DNA of 64,000 nt from Guyanagaster necrorhizus (GCF_019112545.1 NW_025064893.1:816776-880775), one strand, 5' to 3'; positions 44,069-57,200 are shown, numbered from the stretch's first letter. Numbers and translations: made by a program. The notes: generated by a model not told the origin, from the sequence alone.

Positions 44069-44950
44069 TCAATCAATCTCGGGAGGAGGTAATTGGCGTA
44101 GTTTCGCCGTGATACGAGATAGGAGATGGCAGATCCACTGAATAAGGTACAGAAAACCGATTCTCTCTGATTTTGCAGTGACAAACCAGAAGAAATGGAT
44201 GGTATAGGCAAAGTTGCGCAATGATGATGGTGTAATGGATAGTTCTTGTATTTGATGCACGACTCCTTGGAGCGAGGCGACGATTCTTTGTGAGGGCATT
44301 TCGTGTAGAATAACGGCCATTGCTGGATGGATGCCAACCCCCGTCGGTTTCCAAAAGCATGTCAGGATTGTCGTTGCGATTGGCTGCAAGGACGAGCTTT
44401 GGGACATCGCCATAAGGCATACGGTGGAATGGGTGAAGGAACGTATGAAGTCTTCGGTCTCGAGGATACAAGTTAAGATCGGGGACGCGTTCGAGAGCAC
44501 TAACAATAAGGATAATATAGCATCGGTCGTATCGAAAAAGGTTTGATTCTGGAGGAACGTCTCCAGGCAAAGAGTAGATACGTCCACGACGTGAAAATCA
44601 AGGAAGGAGGTGATCCAGCGACATGTCTGGCCATAATCGGGAGACAAGGGCGATGTTGCATGCATTCTCGAGCACAGCATCAGATAGCGCCGCTTGTAGA
44701 CAGAGAAAACAGGAACGGATGTTGTGCACATTAGAATCATCACATCTCGTAAGAGATGAATTCAGAGTCAGTCTGGGAACGGGAGTAGTGAGAAGGTGCT
44801 GGCAGATGGCACTTATTATTATGACGGGAAACGTGGTTGCATCTTTGGTAGCGTTTCCGCACAGCGCAACGAGGGCTGAGAGGGATCCGTTGGTAGCTTC
44901 TTTCTGTCCTCGTCCTTTCAGATGGGCCGAGATGAGAAAAATGTAACTTG
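44069..44950 (-). pseudogene. Unknown-family gene, copy I, frameshifted
   Basis: Read leftward from about 44940: SLSALVALCGNATKDATTFP, then CNIALVSRLWPDMS. After a 2-nt deletion relative to copy III it continues RWITSFLDFHVVDVSTLCLE, TFLQNQTFFDTTDAILSLLL, ILETEDFIRSFTHST and AMAVILHEMPSQRIV to a stop at 44069. Copy III (61.8-62.8 kb) has DTQAVNDPTTFPIISKAI, CNIELTSRLWPDLSRWILGF, SLFQNDSWFSTT, GFVQCMTNTDEC and AVASAMYEMPVDRAL in the same order. I do not recognise the family. The product looks soluble and Leu-rich. Confidence 0.55.
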
Positions 44951-45250
44951 TGCACCTTGTATTGACTCATCATTCTGGCAACGAGACGCCTTCTTCAATC
45001 ATCCAGCGTAGAGAGAAGAAGAAAATTGAAAGAGGCATTAACGGTGTTGCTAGGCTCTCGGTGACCGGGCCGCATAGCCGGCAGCGACATGATACAAGAA
45101 AGCCAGAAATTAATCCATACGCAACGCACCCTGATATGAGTCACTCTCAGCTCCATGGATGATGCCACACTGCCCAGAGCTAGCACAGAGGACTAGTTCC
45201 CAGTGCCCAGTACAGTGGATAAGATTCATACCACAGATTTTACAAACTCC

Positions 45251-46409
45251 CTAGCCGACAGACTCTTCCGGTAAATCCACAGATTGAACCACGACGTCAA
45301 TCATCCCCTTCTCCTGCAGTCGGGGACAATTGTCCAATATCATCTGCTTCCGATAGTTAACGCTTCTCAACTGCATTGGCGAAAACACTTTGATAACGAC
45401 GTGGAAGGACTTGAATGCAGAAAATTGTTTTTTTGTAAGGCAACGATCAAATTCCTGCCACGACGCCCCTCCATTTTGCTGGATATAACTTATCGAGCGG
45501 CTTATTCCCACAATGATTGTGAGGTTCTCGAGACGGTGTGCTTCATTCGCGTTAGCCATATCCTGCAACATGGACAGCCACCATCTTATCACGATATCTG
45601 TGTCTGGAAGTCCTGTGAACCTTTCCTTCCCATGTATGTCGACAGTAAGGTTCCTTAAATGCGAGAGCATCAAAGGTTCACGCTTGGACTTCCAACGCAC
45701 GTGAATGCTGTGCTTATCTGGATACATTCAGACAAGGAGTAACAGGTGGACATAGCTGATACGTACGGCCTAAGATATGCAAATGGCCCATAGAAAACTC
45801 TTCCAGGGTGTTTTTTGTTTTCCGAAGGAACTGAGCAACCTTGGCAAGATCGTCAAGTCCGACGCCCACGATAGTGACTTTTTGCAGCTTATCAATGGGA
45901 CCGAACCTTGATCCGTCTAAAGCTGCTTGCCACAGGTCTCCACTATCAACCATGACCTGACGAAGCGATGGTCCAATGGACCGAACCTCAACTATTTCAT
46001 GTGCCCGAGGCCTTTTCTTGAAATGTAGATCTATGCAGGATAGCTCCTCCAGCATCGGAAAAAGGCGTAGAAAACTATAAAAATGCTGTTGGGTACGAAA
46101 TATCGATGAAGTAAAGGAGGCGCTTTTGATTGAGCTCCGGGATAATATGTCTGTTAACCGTCGGTCGTCAAAATACGCCATCGTGTATTTTTCGAACTGA
46201 ATGTGTTCGAGATGGCGAAAACGAGGCATGTTTTCTATGACGGACATGCCGAAATTGAATGGGCCAATATGGAGAGCGGTAGCATTATCGGGGGCTTCAG
46301 GAGTAGGTCTCCACAAGACAGGGACATTGCGTGAACGGGTGATGCGGCAGGAACTGAAATATCGCCTGGGTAATAGTAGGTGCCGTGGAACAACGCAAGA
46401 GCCTGGCAT
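45251..46409 (-). CDS. F-box/LRR-like protein lacking a clear F-box (369 aa), 2 exons
   Basis: Exons 45767-46409 and 45251-45717 with a 49-nt intron (GTACGT...ATCCAG) sum to 1,110 nt. Body: FRHLEHIQFEKYTMAYFDD, FYSFLRLFPMLEELSC, LQKVTIVGVGLDDLAK, LSHLRNLTVDIHGKERF, HRLENLTIIVGISR, typical of the LRR part of basidiomycete F-box proteins. The N-terminus starts late: upstream in another frame lies LLRCSTAPTITQAIF, which may be a damaged F-box end. The gene may therefore be 5'-truncated. Confidence 0.6.
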
Positions 46410-46840
46410 CTATATCCTGACGTTGGTTAGAATGATAGGATGAGGCTTCGATAGGATTCGGACGCGATGGGGAAAGGAGAAAAAAGGTTTTTTTTTTGAT
46501 CAATGACGATGATATTCGGGAAATCGGACCGGAGATGCCGGCTCCTGACAAGTGCAAGCTGCTCATCACAAGCTAAAAAAAAATGGAACAAAGCCATACT
46601 ATCGTGCCAAATCATTTTCTAGATAGAGTTGGTTTTTCGCTGGACAGTTCTGTAATGTAAAATAGTACTGAGTGAACTAATTGAACGAAGAAAGACGACT
46701 CGAGTCAACTCCAGTGGTAATATTATATATACGCGATGTCACCATCTGAGTATCCCTCCCCATCAATAGGAATCACTGCCAACTCGAGGAACCATCCATC
46801 GACCAATACTTTCAAAGAGATAGAATCCACGTTATTATTG

Positions 46841-47056
46841 GTCCTCTCGTCTCACGATCTCCGTGAACCCAAAGTACGGCTGATACGACATCAGATGTGT
46901 CTCCGTTGCATTTCGCCGACATGACGAGCGCCCTTGGATGACAAGGTTGCAACGGGCCAACTTCGCCTGCGAGCATTTGATAGGCTCGTGAGAACTGAGA
47001 TGAGCGGCGACAAGCAGAGCCGAAGCCAGAAGAACAGCGACAGAGAGAATTTTCAT
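46841..47056 (-). CDS. Small secreted protein candidate (about 72 aa)
   Basis: From ATG 47054-47056: MKILSVAVLLASALLVAAHL, a clear signal peptide with a short n-region and 14-residue hydrophobic core, then a 50-residue mature part with three Cys (KCSQAKLARCN, SCRRN). An in-frame Met 18 codons upstream would bury the signal and is rejected. There are no paralogs in the window. It could be a small secreted (effector-like or structural) protein; an intron in the 3' half is possible. Confidence 0.45.
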
Positions 47057-47749
47057 GTTGATGGTTGGAGTACGCAATGCGATGAAGAGTCTCTTAAAGG
47101 GCTTGGGCATATTTTAGACGGACGGTTTGATCTTTTGAAGAAGGATTGAGAAACACGCGTTCGTCATGAAGCCTCCGACGGAGGGTAAGGGTATACGCGG
47201 GAATTCTCTATCAGAATCTATTGAAAAAATACCGCGTGGAGACCAAGATGTGTGTGACACGTTTTTACCCCATAAAAATGGCGGATGAATACGTGAACAC
47301 AAAAGCGTGCTTTTCGTCAGTGTTATCTTCGTCGTCGTCGCAAAACATTCGGTTGAATGTGCGGGGGCGGGGCGCAGCGCGAATAACTGTCCACCTTTAT
47401 CCGTACAACGATGATGATATAGACTCCGATTTTGCTAAATTCTTGAGTGCGAATCGATATATGAGCCATGCTATTCCTTCGGCCAATGACTGACGAAAGC
47501 AGCGCAAAGAAGAGCGCGTTACAATTGAGAACACGAAAGTTGGAAGATAGCGCAAGGAAATGCTAGTAGCATGGCGGATCTGTGCCAAGAGCTGAGGCTT
47601 AACACAACGGACATAGACCGAGCCTACAGACCTGCGTACTCAAGACTTGGGGACCTCACAGTAAGTTCACCCCGCCGCCATATTTGTGACATTCAGATTC
47701 GCTGGTCCGTGACAGACGTAGTCGATAAACGGATATCTATCAGTCTTGG

Positions 47750-49000
47750 TTTGTTTCATGGCCGACCGTCAGCTCTGCATAAGACTTTGGAGGGAGAAAA
47801 TCGGAAGTTGACACGCAGGGCGCCTTGACCCAAGACTACAGTCATGTGCATTGGGTCGCCTTCTGCGGACCGTGTTAGATGCAAAGGATCATTGTGTAAA
47901 GGAAGCTTTACCATGATTTTTTCCAGCTCCTCGGCGCGTTGCTTTGTGTTCGGGCCACACCTGTTTCTGACAATAGCGAGAGCAATAATAGTGGTACAGG
48001 CACCGCTTGACAGGTTTCGATGCGATGCATTTATGAGGACACTGGAGAGGGAAAAATCAGCCATATCACCCCTTGGAACTGGAGTCGTACTTCGGGATTA
48101 AGGCAGCAATCTTTACTGGATTCGTTCGTGATAAAACTGGTCCTGAACTACAAGCGAGCATGGACTTGATCCCTAAGCATGTTCCAGGCTTCATAGAATA
48201 GATTGTCGGCTTGCGTGAAAATCTCCTCCAGCCCAGATCTCCCGACACGTCTTATTGCCTTGTTAGCCGCAACAATGATGGAGAGTCGTATGAGGAAGGT
48301 GTAGATCACGTCGCAAAGCTGTACGAGACGATTATAAAAGTCGGGACGGGATGGCGATACATGGTCCGTGGGTTCGAAGGCAAGGGAAGGGCCTTGAGAA
48401 TTAACTCAAGCAAATGTCGTTCCAAAGCTTGCAATGCCCATTCCAACCCATTCGAACATACATCAAGAAGGTAGATGGCTGTGTGGTATTTCGCGAGGGA
48501 TGTTCCAAATTGCTTTGCATATGGTGAGAAACGTGGTCGAATCGTTAACTGCTTGTCTAGGCAGAGATTCAGAAGCGCCCTCGGACATCCTTCGAGAGCT
48601 TTCTGTTGCTATTTCAGTTGTATATGTCATGAGAGTGCAAAATCCTTTCTCGCCTTGCCCAAGGGAGGCAGTCCTGCCGTGCTAGCAGTCCAAGGGAGAA
48701 GTGAAGTGTTTGCCTTTGTATCCTATGGCAACCATGACTTCGTACGTGCAAAGGGATATAATATCGGACCGCCCTAACGGATGATGGAAGAAACGCGCGA
48801 GCTCTGTGGCGCTACGTCGCCCTATTGGCAACAGCGTCCAAGACCCTGCTTTGACTACCATGCATCTCATTGGCTTCATCACCTACACCGACAGATACCT
48901 CGATGACCGAACCTGTGACAGATCCTTATATGGGGCAAGGTGCTCAGTATGGAGGATGGGAGCCAGGCCATACGCCGTGACAAGCGTGACGGCATTATAA
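47750..49000 (-). pseudogene. Unknown-family gene, copy II, broken
   Basis: On minus, from about 49000: PMRCMVVKAG near 48880, KALEGCPRALLNLCLDKQ (48610-48540), YLLDVCSNGLEWALQALERH LLELILKALPL (48480-48390), then further frames to 47756. Copy III has PMRCMVVESK, KALEGRPKAPLKLCLDTQ and VLQALERHMFKLILKTI in the same order on plus. The segment between KALEG and LQALERH, about 700 nt in copy III, is almost absent here, so this copy carries a large internal deletion plus frameshifts. Confidence 0.5.
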
Positions 49001-49063
49001 TTCTATGGGGGTACTGGCCGCAGTTTTGGCTGTCTACCGAGTTTCAGCGGGTGTTGGCAGGAC

Positions 49064-50430
49064 TCAAAATGGATTCGTGCTGCCAGAAAACTTGACTGAG
49101 ATACCTGTTGCCATGTTTGGACGAGACAAAACAAGCTGTATTATTTTGCATCCGAGCCAGGGCCTTTTCCGGAATGTTGGCGTTATCAACTGCTGGGGGA
49201 TAGGCTTCAGATTCGGAGAATCTGGCATCAACGTTAATCGACGCAAAAGCCGACCTGTGATGACGGGGAACGGCGTATCTTCTGTATCATGTACAACGAC
49301 TGACTGAATTCCCGGTGCCAACTCCAGTAACAGCGCGAGATGAAACCTTGCCATGAAGACATCTCGGACTACGAGCATCTTCAAAGTAGATGAGGATCGT
49401 CTGACAAGCCCGATGAGGGAATCGATTGTACTCGCTATCTCGCATTGTCCTTCCTCGGCATTGTATATCTCTAGTCGAACAAGACACGGCACCTTCAACA
49501 GCTTGATGAGATGCATTCTGGCTATATTCGCTCCGAGAGCCAGAGAAAGGAACGCTAGCCTTTCGCAATACACCGGAGGGGTCTCCCCTGATTTACACTG
49601 CACCCACCACGTCTGATTCGTGATCTCCGTCGTAAGATGCTCCAGCTCAGTTAAATGGTTCAAGAACTCGGGAATAAACCATAGGCGACCGATTAATTCT
49701 TTCAGAATGAGGTGCCGTATGTGAATTCTGGTATCCATTTCACACTCTAACAAGTCCAGCAGGAAGGGTGTGGATGCGCGCCCAAATGTGATCGTACGGA
49801 GACGCGGAGCCCCGAAAATTGTTTCTAGCTCCTGGTACCATTCTACGGTGGCTGCATGCTGTCCCGTGGAATGGAATTTGATACTTTATAGCAAGGCGTA
49901 ACGAGAGCCCTGTACAGAGTCGTGCGCTGAAAAGATACTTGTCGGGGTAGTTGTAGCCTGAGGTGTTTCACGCGCTCCCCTTCCTTTGAAAAAGGTTGAC
50001 GAAGAATATACTTGTGTCGCCGGTGTAGTCTATGGTGGGGGGTAAACCCTTCGAGCGATGGACGTATAGAGCGGAGGTCTGTTTGATGCGGATGCGGTCG
50101 TGCAAGCTCTGATCATTGCAAAAATGAGAGTCAGGATCGCTGTCGGGACCCGGCGAATGGAGGGATAGCAGAGTCTCGTGGTATGAATGAAATCTTCTAG
50201 CTTGGCGCGCTCGGTGTCGGGCTGTGAGAGAGTGGCACGGAGGTGGGCGATGTGGGTATCATGCTGTAGTAGCTCGGTGCGCGCTTCTGTCATCGTCTGG
50301 CGGATACTCTCCACACGGCCAATAACGTTTCTTCTGGCGTGGTCCCTCAGCCAGTGGCGGACCGTTCGGGTGTGAGGCGTGTGATATTCGTGGTCGCATC
50401 GTGGGCAGCGGAGAGCCGTCTGTCCTGTTT
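49064..50430 (-). pseudogene. F-box/LRR gene with a damaged middle
   Basis: The N-terminal part near 50430-50200 reads LRCPRCDHEYHTPHTRTV and a long helix (ESIRQTMTEARTELLQHD, DTERAKLEDFIHT), then SIRRVPTAILTLIFAMI, the standard basidiomycete F-box start. The expected C-x-W-x-V-A...P-x-L-W block is missing and the frame stops at about 50030. The remainder resumes in another frame (VKHLRLQLPRQVSFQRTTLY), followed by a plausible 44-nt intron (GTTACG...GACAG). The LRR-like end then runs EWYQELETIFGAPRLRTITF to a stop at 49064. It is probably non-functional. Confidence 0.6.
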
Positions 50431-50952
50431 ACAACGTTAATCTATGAGCATTCCCCTTGATCAGTTCCACTGCTCACCAGGAGACAATACTGGGCAAGAA
50501 AAAAACTGGCACAGTGTGTAGCAGTCGTTGGAGGCCACGAACTCAAGTCGATTGTCAATATCTAAAGTTCACATTCGGTGTGGAATTAAAGGGTGGCAAC
50601 CGGCGGTGCGGTGGCAGTGGCAGTCCAATCATTGTTTGAGCACAAAAGTAGTTGCCGTTTGTATTGTGGCCAAAGCGCTGCCGCTCCGTTCAATGCGAGG
50701 TGTCGAGTTTAAATTCATCATTTCGAAGGCTTTCTCTTTATTCAGTTATTGCTGGTGACTTATCATACACGGTCTCGCAATCGGGTCCGACTGATGTCTC
50801 TATCCCTTGTATTGATCGATGGAGGAAAGTTCGCTGTCTCTCAGTACCCTGTCATTGAAAATGTAGATGTCTATTTGCAATTGGACCAAATAACTCTGAG
50901 TGCGCCGCTCAAATCGAATCCCATTCTATCCTTCATCATTCGGGAAGTGCAT

Positions 50953-52859
50953 CTATTTGATCCTTGGCCTTTTCGAAGGAGTAGGTCCTGGCAGACGCGC
51001 CACCGCCTCATCATTGAACTCGTCCTCCTCGTTCATCATGCTTCTATCACCGTCATTATCCTCCTCTTTAACCATATGTTCGCCTCCCAGCATATCCATT
51101 ATCCCGCCGAAGCACCTCCTGGTCTTGCCCCCGGCGAATCTCCTCTCCGCCATGCCGTCCAGAGCCTTCAGATGAATCTTGACCGTGGCAATTAAACGCA
51201 TCGACGACTCAGAACGTGGCTCATATTCGATGGCCTTCGCAAGCTGGTCTTGATGGCCGGTTATGATGAAGTACTCCGCCATGTCCTTCTGCTGACCGGC
51301 GACACGCTCGGATTTGAGTTGCTCGAGTTGACGGCATTGTACTATAGATTAATATGTAAGTGAGCAACGGATCTTTGTGAACCCTAGCTGGTAGTATGTC
51401 CTACCTTTGTTTCTTCGCTTATACTCGTTCGCAAGAGACAGGGATTCTCCGCTAGCAACATTTTCCTCTCGTAATCTTCGTATTTCATCTGTAAGAAGGT
51501 GATTCAAAGAACGCAACTGAGTAAAGAATGTCGGACGTACTTCGAAGTTTTTTCTGATCGTCATCCTTCTTTGTCAATTGTTGTCGCGCAACTGCAAGAA
51601 TCGAATATGGACCAGAAGCGAAGCTGGATGGGATGAGGATTACCTTCAAGCTGCTTCTGGATCGTCTCTATTTGCTCTTTGGATGCTTCCAATTCCGCTT
51701 TCAACGCTATACACAAGAGACCGGTTACCTTCCTCCCCCAATTTACGAGCATCACTATACCTTTTTCAAGCCCTTCTTTCAGAATTGTTGCCTCGCGCGT
51801 CCGCATGTCGGCAGCTGGGATAAATATGAAGGTCAACACATACAACTTGAACGCATCATTCTATGTTCGAAAACACCATACCCTTATGTTCGGCCTCTGT
51901 TCTTTCCAGTGCCTCGCGCAAACCTTTGGAAGTTTGTGTGTAAAATCAACACCTGTAAGTTGACACACCTACCTTGAATCATCGTCTCGGTATCGGCCTT
52001 TACTTTCTCCAGATTTTGGTTTGAATCTGATAAAGTTACTATTACTCTGCAAAAATAAGAAATACTTGAAACGTTACCATTCAAAACAGCTTCAGCAGAG
52101 TTTGCCTCTACAAAGACTTGAGTTTATGTTTATGTCGCTGCATGCATTATGCATCAACTCACCCTCGAGTTTGGCCTTCAATGCACCATTTTCCTCCAGA
52201 AGGTCAGTTATTTTCTGGGCCAACACCTGCACTTGGCTTGGGTCGAAAAAGCTCGACTGAAGATTGGGATCCAATGTTGGCTCCGTTGAAGATACTGAGT
52301 ATCCAACATAAAATGCATGAGGATTGAAATTCGGGGGTAGCTGTGCTGCTTCGGATGCAGAATCAGGAGCTGGATTTGTGGGAGGCGTCTTTTGTTTGAA
52401 CGAAACCGTACTCTTATTGGGGGACGGCTCTGGTGCCGACGAGGTCCTTGCAGCAACTAATGCTGGATTCAAATCCGAAAGTGAAAGAGGCGGCAATCGA
52501 GATAGGATCTCATCGAATGCCGATCGCTGGAGAGAAGGGAACCGCCCGACGATCCTTTTGAACAGTTCATCGTCATATTTACTGCAAGCCTTGTCCGAAT
52601 TTCGGCAGGCCGGAGTATTGCAATGAACACGGCTTTCTAGGGGTGCACAAGGGAGGTTATGTTCTTTGCATATTTTGCAGGTCTGTATGATAATAGGTCG
52701 TAAACCCAGGTCAGTAGCGTTCAACATCAAATTGTGTAACCATACAGTATCCGGGTGAGATTTCGCCCATTTTTGAGCCTCGACTCGAGGCAGGGGTTTG
52801 CTTCTCTCTTCGATGACAGCTTTTTCAATTTCGTCCTTGGATTCTTGACTATGTTCCAT
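50953..52859 (-). CDS. Coiled-coil protein with a six-Cys cluster, copy 1 (about 8 exons)
   Basis: Starts MEHSQESKDEIEKAV (ATG 52857-52859). Exon 1 runs to 52163, and exon 2 is 52078-52107. Several short coiled-coil exons follow (NLEKVKADTETMI, DEIRRLREENVASGES) and a last exon ends at 50953 (KIHLKALDGMAE...TPSKRPRIK, a nuclear localisation-like tail). At about residues 60-90 the spacing C-x2-C-x6-C-x8-C-x4-C-x6-C (TCKICKEHNLPC, CNTPACRNSDKAC) resembles a Zn2Cys6 cluster, with 4 instead of 2 residues in the fifth gap. A paralog lies at 57219-58994 on plus. The function is unknown; a nuclear regulator is a guess. Internal exon borders are not all resolved. Confidence 0.6.
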
Positions 52860-53039
52860 AAGTGAATGATTCAAGTATGGGCAAAGGGAGAAAAGAAGAT
52901 GTCGCCTGCCGCCATCATCGCGTGGCCAAAAATAGGTCACTTTTACGAATATCACGTCGAACACCAGATAATGGCTCGTATTATTAGGTCTACATGACTG
53001 ACACATACTAGACAGGTATATTTATGAGACTAAGGTTGA

Positions 53040-54200
53040 CCTAGCAGTTATCGTTACATCGTTAACGTCTTACGTTGTGCTCTTTAATCGAATTCAGCTC
53101 AGAGGAATGTGATCTCCCCTTCATATATCTTGTCTATCCCCTTAAATTATTCAAACGACGACGCCAATGAATCAAGACTGAAATTGGAAACAAAGACCTC
53201 AACTACTTCCTCAGCAATTACGCTTCACACAAATTGCTTTTCCATCAAATCGCATTTCATGCTTGGCTACAAGATACAACGATGTCAAAACAGAAGGACG
53301 ACGTCATCCCCCTTCTTCTGAGCCGAGAAGGGAAGACGACTTCGCCCGGGATGAACGAAGATGGCCTGGGATATTTGATTTATATATCACTGCCGGTGCA
53401 TTACACGACAGGGCGTCCCCCGGTGATATAGCGAACCAGCTTCCAAAGTGCCATGACTATTAAAAGTCAGGCACAATGTCGAATATGCTATACGGGCCTA
53501 TAGCAATTATTGATTAGCATACATTATAACTCTGGAGGACCTTACTCACATACTACCGCCGAACCGGGATGACCACGATTCAGATTCTTACTCCCTTGCG
53601 GGCGCGTCGTAAGATGGTATTCGGGAGGCGTCCATCTACAATAGAAGAATGGTCATCAGCCAATACAAAAGGAAGATTGGGTAAAATGCTCACCAAATCG
53701 CCGTGTTCAATCAAAGCTTTACTTTCACTTCAAAGGGGCCTATGCTCGATGATGGGAGAGAGGTCTACAACAAGCAAAACGGATTAGCCTTACCGTTCGA
53801 GGCCAGCATCCAGGTCGCAGGATGCACGAACAAGTCGCCACAATGCTATATGGTCGACCAAAGTCAGTGAGCAGTCGGTGCTCGGTGTCGATGTCGGGTC
53901 GGACGGGACGTAGTCGAGGACGGTCAGATAGTACTCTATTCCATGAGTAGGTCAAATACAGCGAGCGCTAAATAAGATAGGATCAGTAAGGGCAGGATGG
54001 GATGAGTAGCAACGACCCACCTTTCCGCTGGGGTTGCCACCGTGGCTTCCAAAGAGCAACGCAAGCGGTACCGGGGATTTATATACACTGACAAGACATA
54101 TTCCCACGCACGGACCTTTACGGACCGATGCTTGGTCATTCCATTTGATTGCCATAGACACCGAAAAGACGCAAACAATCTGAGTCTCATTCATTGCTAT
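53040..54200. other. Intergenic, no gene recognised
   Basis: Short ORFs on both strands, none with motifs or window paralogs. Confidence 0.45.
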
Positions 54201-54495
54201 TGATATATACCCAGTAATTATAGTAGTAATACAAATCAGCTTGCTAATAGGAAACCGTGCACGTAGAGACAGGGAAATAGAGGGACGGATCCATTTGGTG
54301 GATCAAGGAAATCCCGCAGCAGCTGCCAGCAGGCTGAAACAAGCGAAGACAGGCGTATTGAAAATCTGGGAAAGCAATGGCTAAACACAGGGCAGTGAAA
54401 TAGAAGGTCGGGATGCGCGGCGCAGAGGGAATATATACGATATCGGCTGGAATAAATCAATGAGAAGATCGGTTGCTGGACGTTGACGAGTCTTG

Positions 54496-56052
54496 TCAAA
54501 AGGTGCTCGCCCATCCTTCCAAATCGACTTTGGAAGCTCTTGCTTGCTTGATCCACTCATGCGTCTAGAATAAGGAATCAGTATCAACATAAAGGGAAAC
54601 ATGAAGGACGGCATCTTACGAGTAAATCTTTCGGAGTCTTCCTCATGTCCGGGTCCTTCAGTAAACAGTTGTCCACGAATCTTTCGGCTTCTGGGGGGTA
54701 TCTCCCTTCTGGCGTCAATCTTGGCGCTGGTTCGTTGACGATATGTTGCAGCAACTCTAAAATGCTCATCGTCATACCTCCTCCCTGTAGACTGACTCCC
54801 TTGCTCTTCCTTTTATCCTTCTTCGCCTTGTCCTTCCGCGACTTGGGGAGGGACAATGCAGCAATTGACCCCATTGAGCCAGGTCGGGCCGGCGACAGTG
54901 TGCTCTCGAAATCGGACAGGTCCGAATCGTCTGATTCTGATTCGGAAAATGGAAAGCGCCCTAAGGCCAACTCGATGAGAGAGATACCCAGGGACCACAC
55001 GTCAGATTTGACTGTATATTGCGCTCCTTGGATACGTTCGGGCTGGAATGCAGGTCAGGGAAGGTTAAGCAAAAGCGCGAAAAGAAACTCACGCTCATAT
55101 ATGTGGACGTTCCGACGAATGTATCCGCGATCGAATTGATAAGTTCCCCAGAAACACCAAAGTCGCATATCTTGATGTCACCTCGAGAATTACAGAGGAT
55201 ATTGGACGGTTTGATATCTAGCAAATCATCAGTGATAGTCAACGAAAGATAAAGAAAGCATACCCCGATGTATGATTCGGTGAACATCGTATAGATACGT
55301 AAGACCTTCAAGAACAGCCAACGCGACTTTGCCCACAATGTCGATATCAATGGCGCCAATCTTCTTGTAGATCCCGTCGAGCGAACCCTTGTCCATAAAT
55401 TCCATGCAAATACAGATATTTGGGTCCGCAAGAAAAGCACCATAGAAAGATATGATGAACTTCGAATTGCAGTTGTGCATGATCTGCAGTTCCCGGAGGA
55501 TCTGTTTTCGCACAGACGGCTTGGCGTCAATCAAGACAATCTACGAATAGTGAGAAATAAGACACCTATAACACGAAGCATACGGACCTTCTTCGCCATG
55601 ATAGTACTGGTAGGGACATGTTCGACCTTCTTCACGCTCCCGCCGTTACCCTGACCAAGCTCTTGGAGATCCTTCAGATCTTCGTTCCGCAAATCAAATT
55701 TTATTTCAGCGTTCATATCCAGGTTCGCCAGGGTATTCGACAGGGTGGCATAAGTTGAACGTCGTGTCGAAGCCATCGGCGAAGCTGTATTCGGAGCGGA
55801 ACTGGAACTGTTGGATACGGTCAAGAGAGTGCTGTCACCATCAATAGGCGTAGCCGTCGTCATTGGTATCTTGGGGGCTTTCAAAGTCATTGGCGGTGGT
55901 CGCCGTTTGCCCCCACCAGCGATTGGAGCTTGTCGCGTAGGCATAGGATTGAGAACAGGCTCTGGTTCCGTTGTCGCCGGCGACACTGGTGGGCTCGGCG
56001 TCGCCAATTGGAGCGACTTGAAGTTGCGTTTCTTCCGAATGGGGGTCGTCAT
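54496..56052 (-). CDS. STE7: MAP kinase kinase, STE7/Fuz7 type (452 aa), 5 exons
   Basis: Exons 55588-56052, 55264-55540, 55093-55217, 54620-55042, 54496-54564; introns 46-55 nt; total 1,359 nt. Pro/Ser-rich N-terminus (about 110 aa, [11 protein letters not shown] with a basic docking-like stretch). Kinase domain: Gly loop GQGNGGSV, catalytic Lys in [33 protein letters not shown] with the S-x3-T activation sites, and [21 protein letters not shown] 50-residue Ser/Lys-rich insert ([15 protein letters not shown] to KKDKRKSKG) splits the C-lobe. It should phosphorylate the Fus3/Kss1-type MAPK in the pheromone/filamentation cascade. The start is chosen at the Met before the conserved basic motif; a longer in-frame ORF upstream is discounted. 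Confidence 0.92.
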
Positions 56053-56159
56053 CGTGGACAAAGAAGAAAAAAAGAAAGGAGAGTTTTTCCAGTTGGAAGA
56101 TAAGTTGATGACGGCAAGAGGACAGCACAACGCGTGACACTGACTGTCACCGAACTTGT

Positions 56160-57200
56160 CTCTTGAACACCACCTGCAATCAATCCTGCTGATCAGAATG
56201 GTGATGATTATTTGCGAAGCTTGACGTCCATGGAGTGGATTTCATTTTGTTGCCGGCCCAGCGTAACGACCACGGAACGTCTTTCTTATTTCTGAGGGTC
56301 CTCTTCACGTACGCTATGACGGCATCATTCTAGGAGGCGACAACGGCACGTCGAAGATATAATTCACTGGCCGCTCTTCAGCAGTATCAGGATTCTGGAT
56401 TCCAACCATCAGCACCTGGGATTTTTAGAATATGCAATTTCAGGTGTGTCCTTTGCTTTGATAGCACGTCGGATGTATTGGCAATACTGAACAGCGAGTT
56501 AGGTCATCGAAGGCCTTCTGGTCTTTGTGTAGCAATTGTTTCTGGGCAGTACCACCCGCGAAAGCCCTTGAAGGCCGTAACACTGGTTGGCCTCACTGCT
56601 ATGCTCAAATCCGAAACTTGAAATCGACCTGTCGGGCCAGTTGCTAAGACCGAGAAGAGGAGTCTCGTCACATCTAGCCATGTCAGGTTCAGCGGCGCAG
56701 AATATAATGACTATTGATGGATATACATCCTATCAAATATCTTCCGCCGCCTTTTTGAAGATTCGATGTCCTTGGGAGGCAAGTCTTCTTTTCTATTCAG
56801 TGTCGACTTTATTCATTTTGATTACCAAACCTCCGCACGAGATGATGTCTAGGTCCATCGTATTACCGAGCTTGGAGTCAAAATATTCCCAAGCAGACCT
56901 TTAAATTTCAGGGTCAGTAGCAATCATTGACTCTTGATCTGGTGTCCGGCGTAGTGCAGTCACATCGGATCCTCACCTGTGTTTAAATCATGACATAGAC
57001 TCGAGATATGTAGTCATAGTTGGTCATAGTTGGTTTCTATATCGTTTCCGCTGTGAAAGTGCAGAAGCCGAAAAAGTAAGGCATTGCAAACTGACGGCGA
57101 ATTAAGCAACGTTCTACGATGAACGGATGTCGGCAACTTAGTAGATTGAATCCGCCGCCGATGATGTTATCCCAATAAAAATGTTCCCACTTCTTATTTC
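56160..57200. other. Intergenic, no gene recognised
   Basis: One ORF of 105 codons (56587-56904, plus) shows no motif and is not annotated. Confidence 0.45.

Noticed and set aside
47221..47493. 90-codon plus ORF with a Ser run
   Set aside because: Low-complexity and unsupported by any family or by flanking exons.
56587..56904. 105-codon plus ORF
   Set aside because: No motif, no conserved neighbour relation, atypical composition; could be chance.
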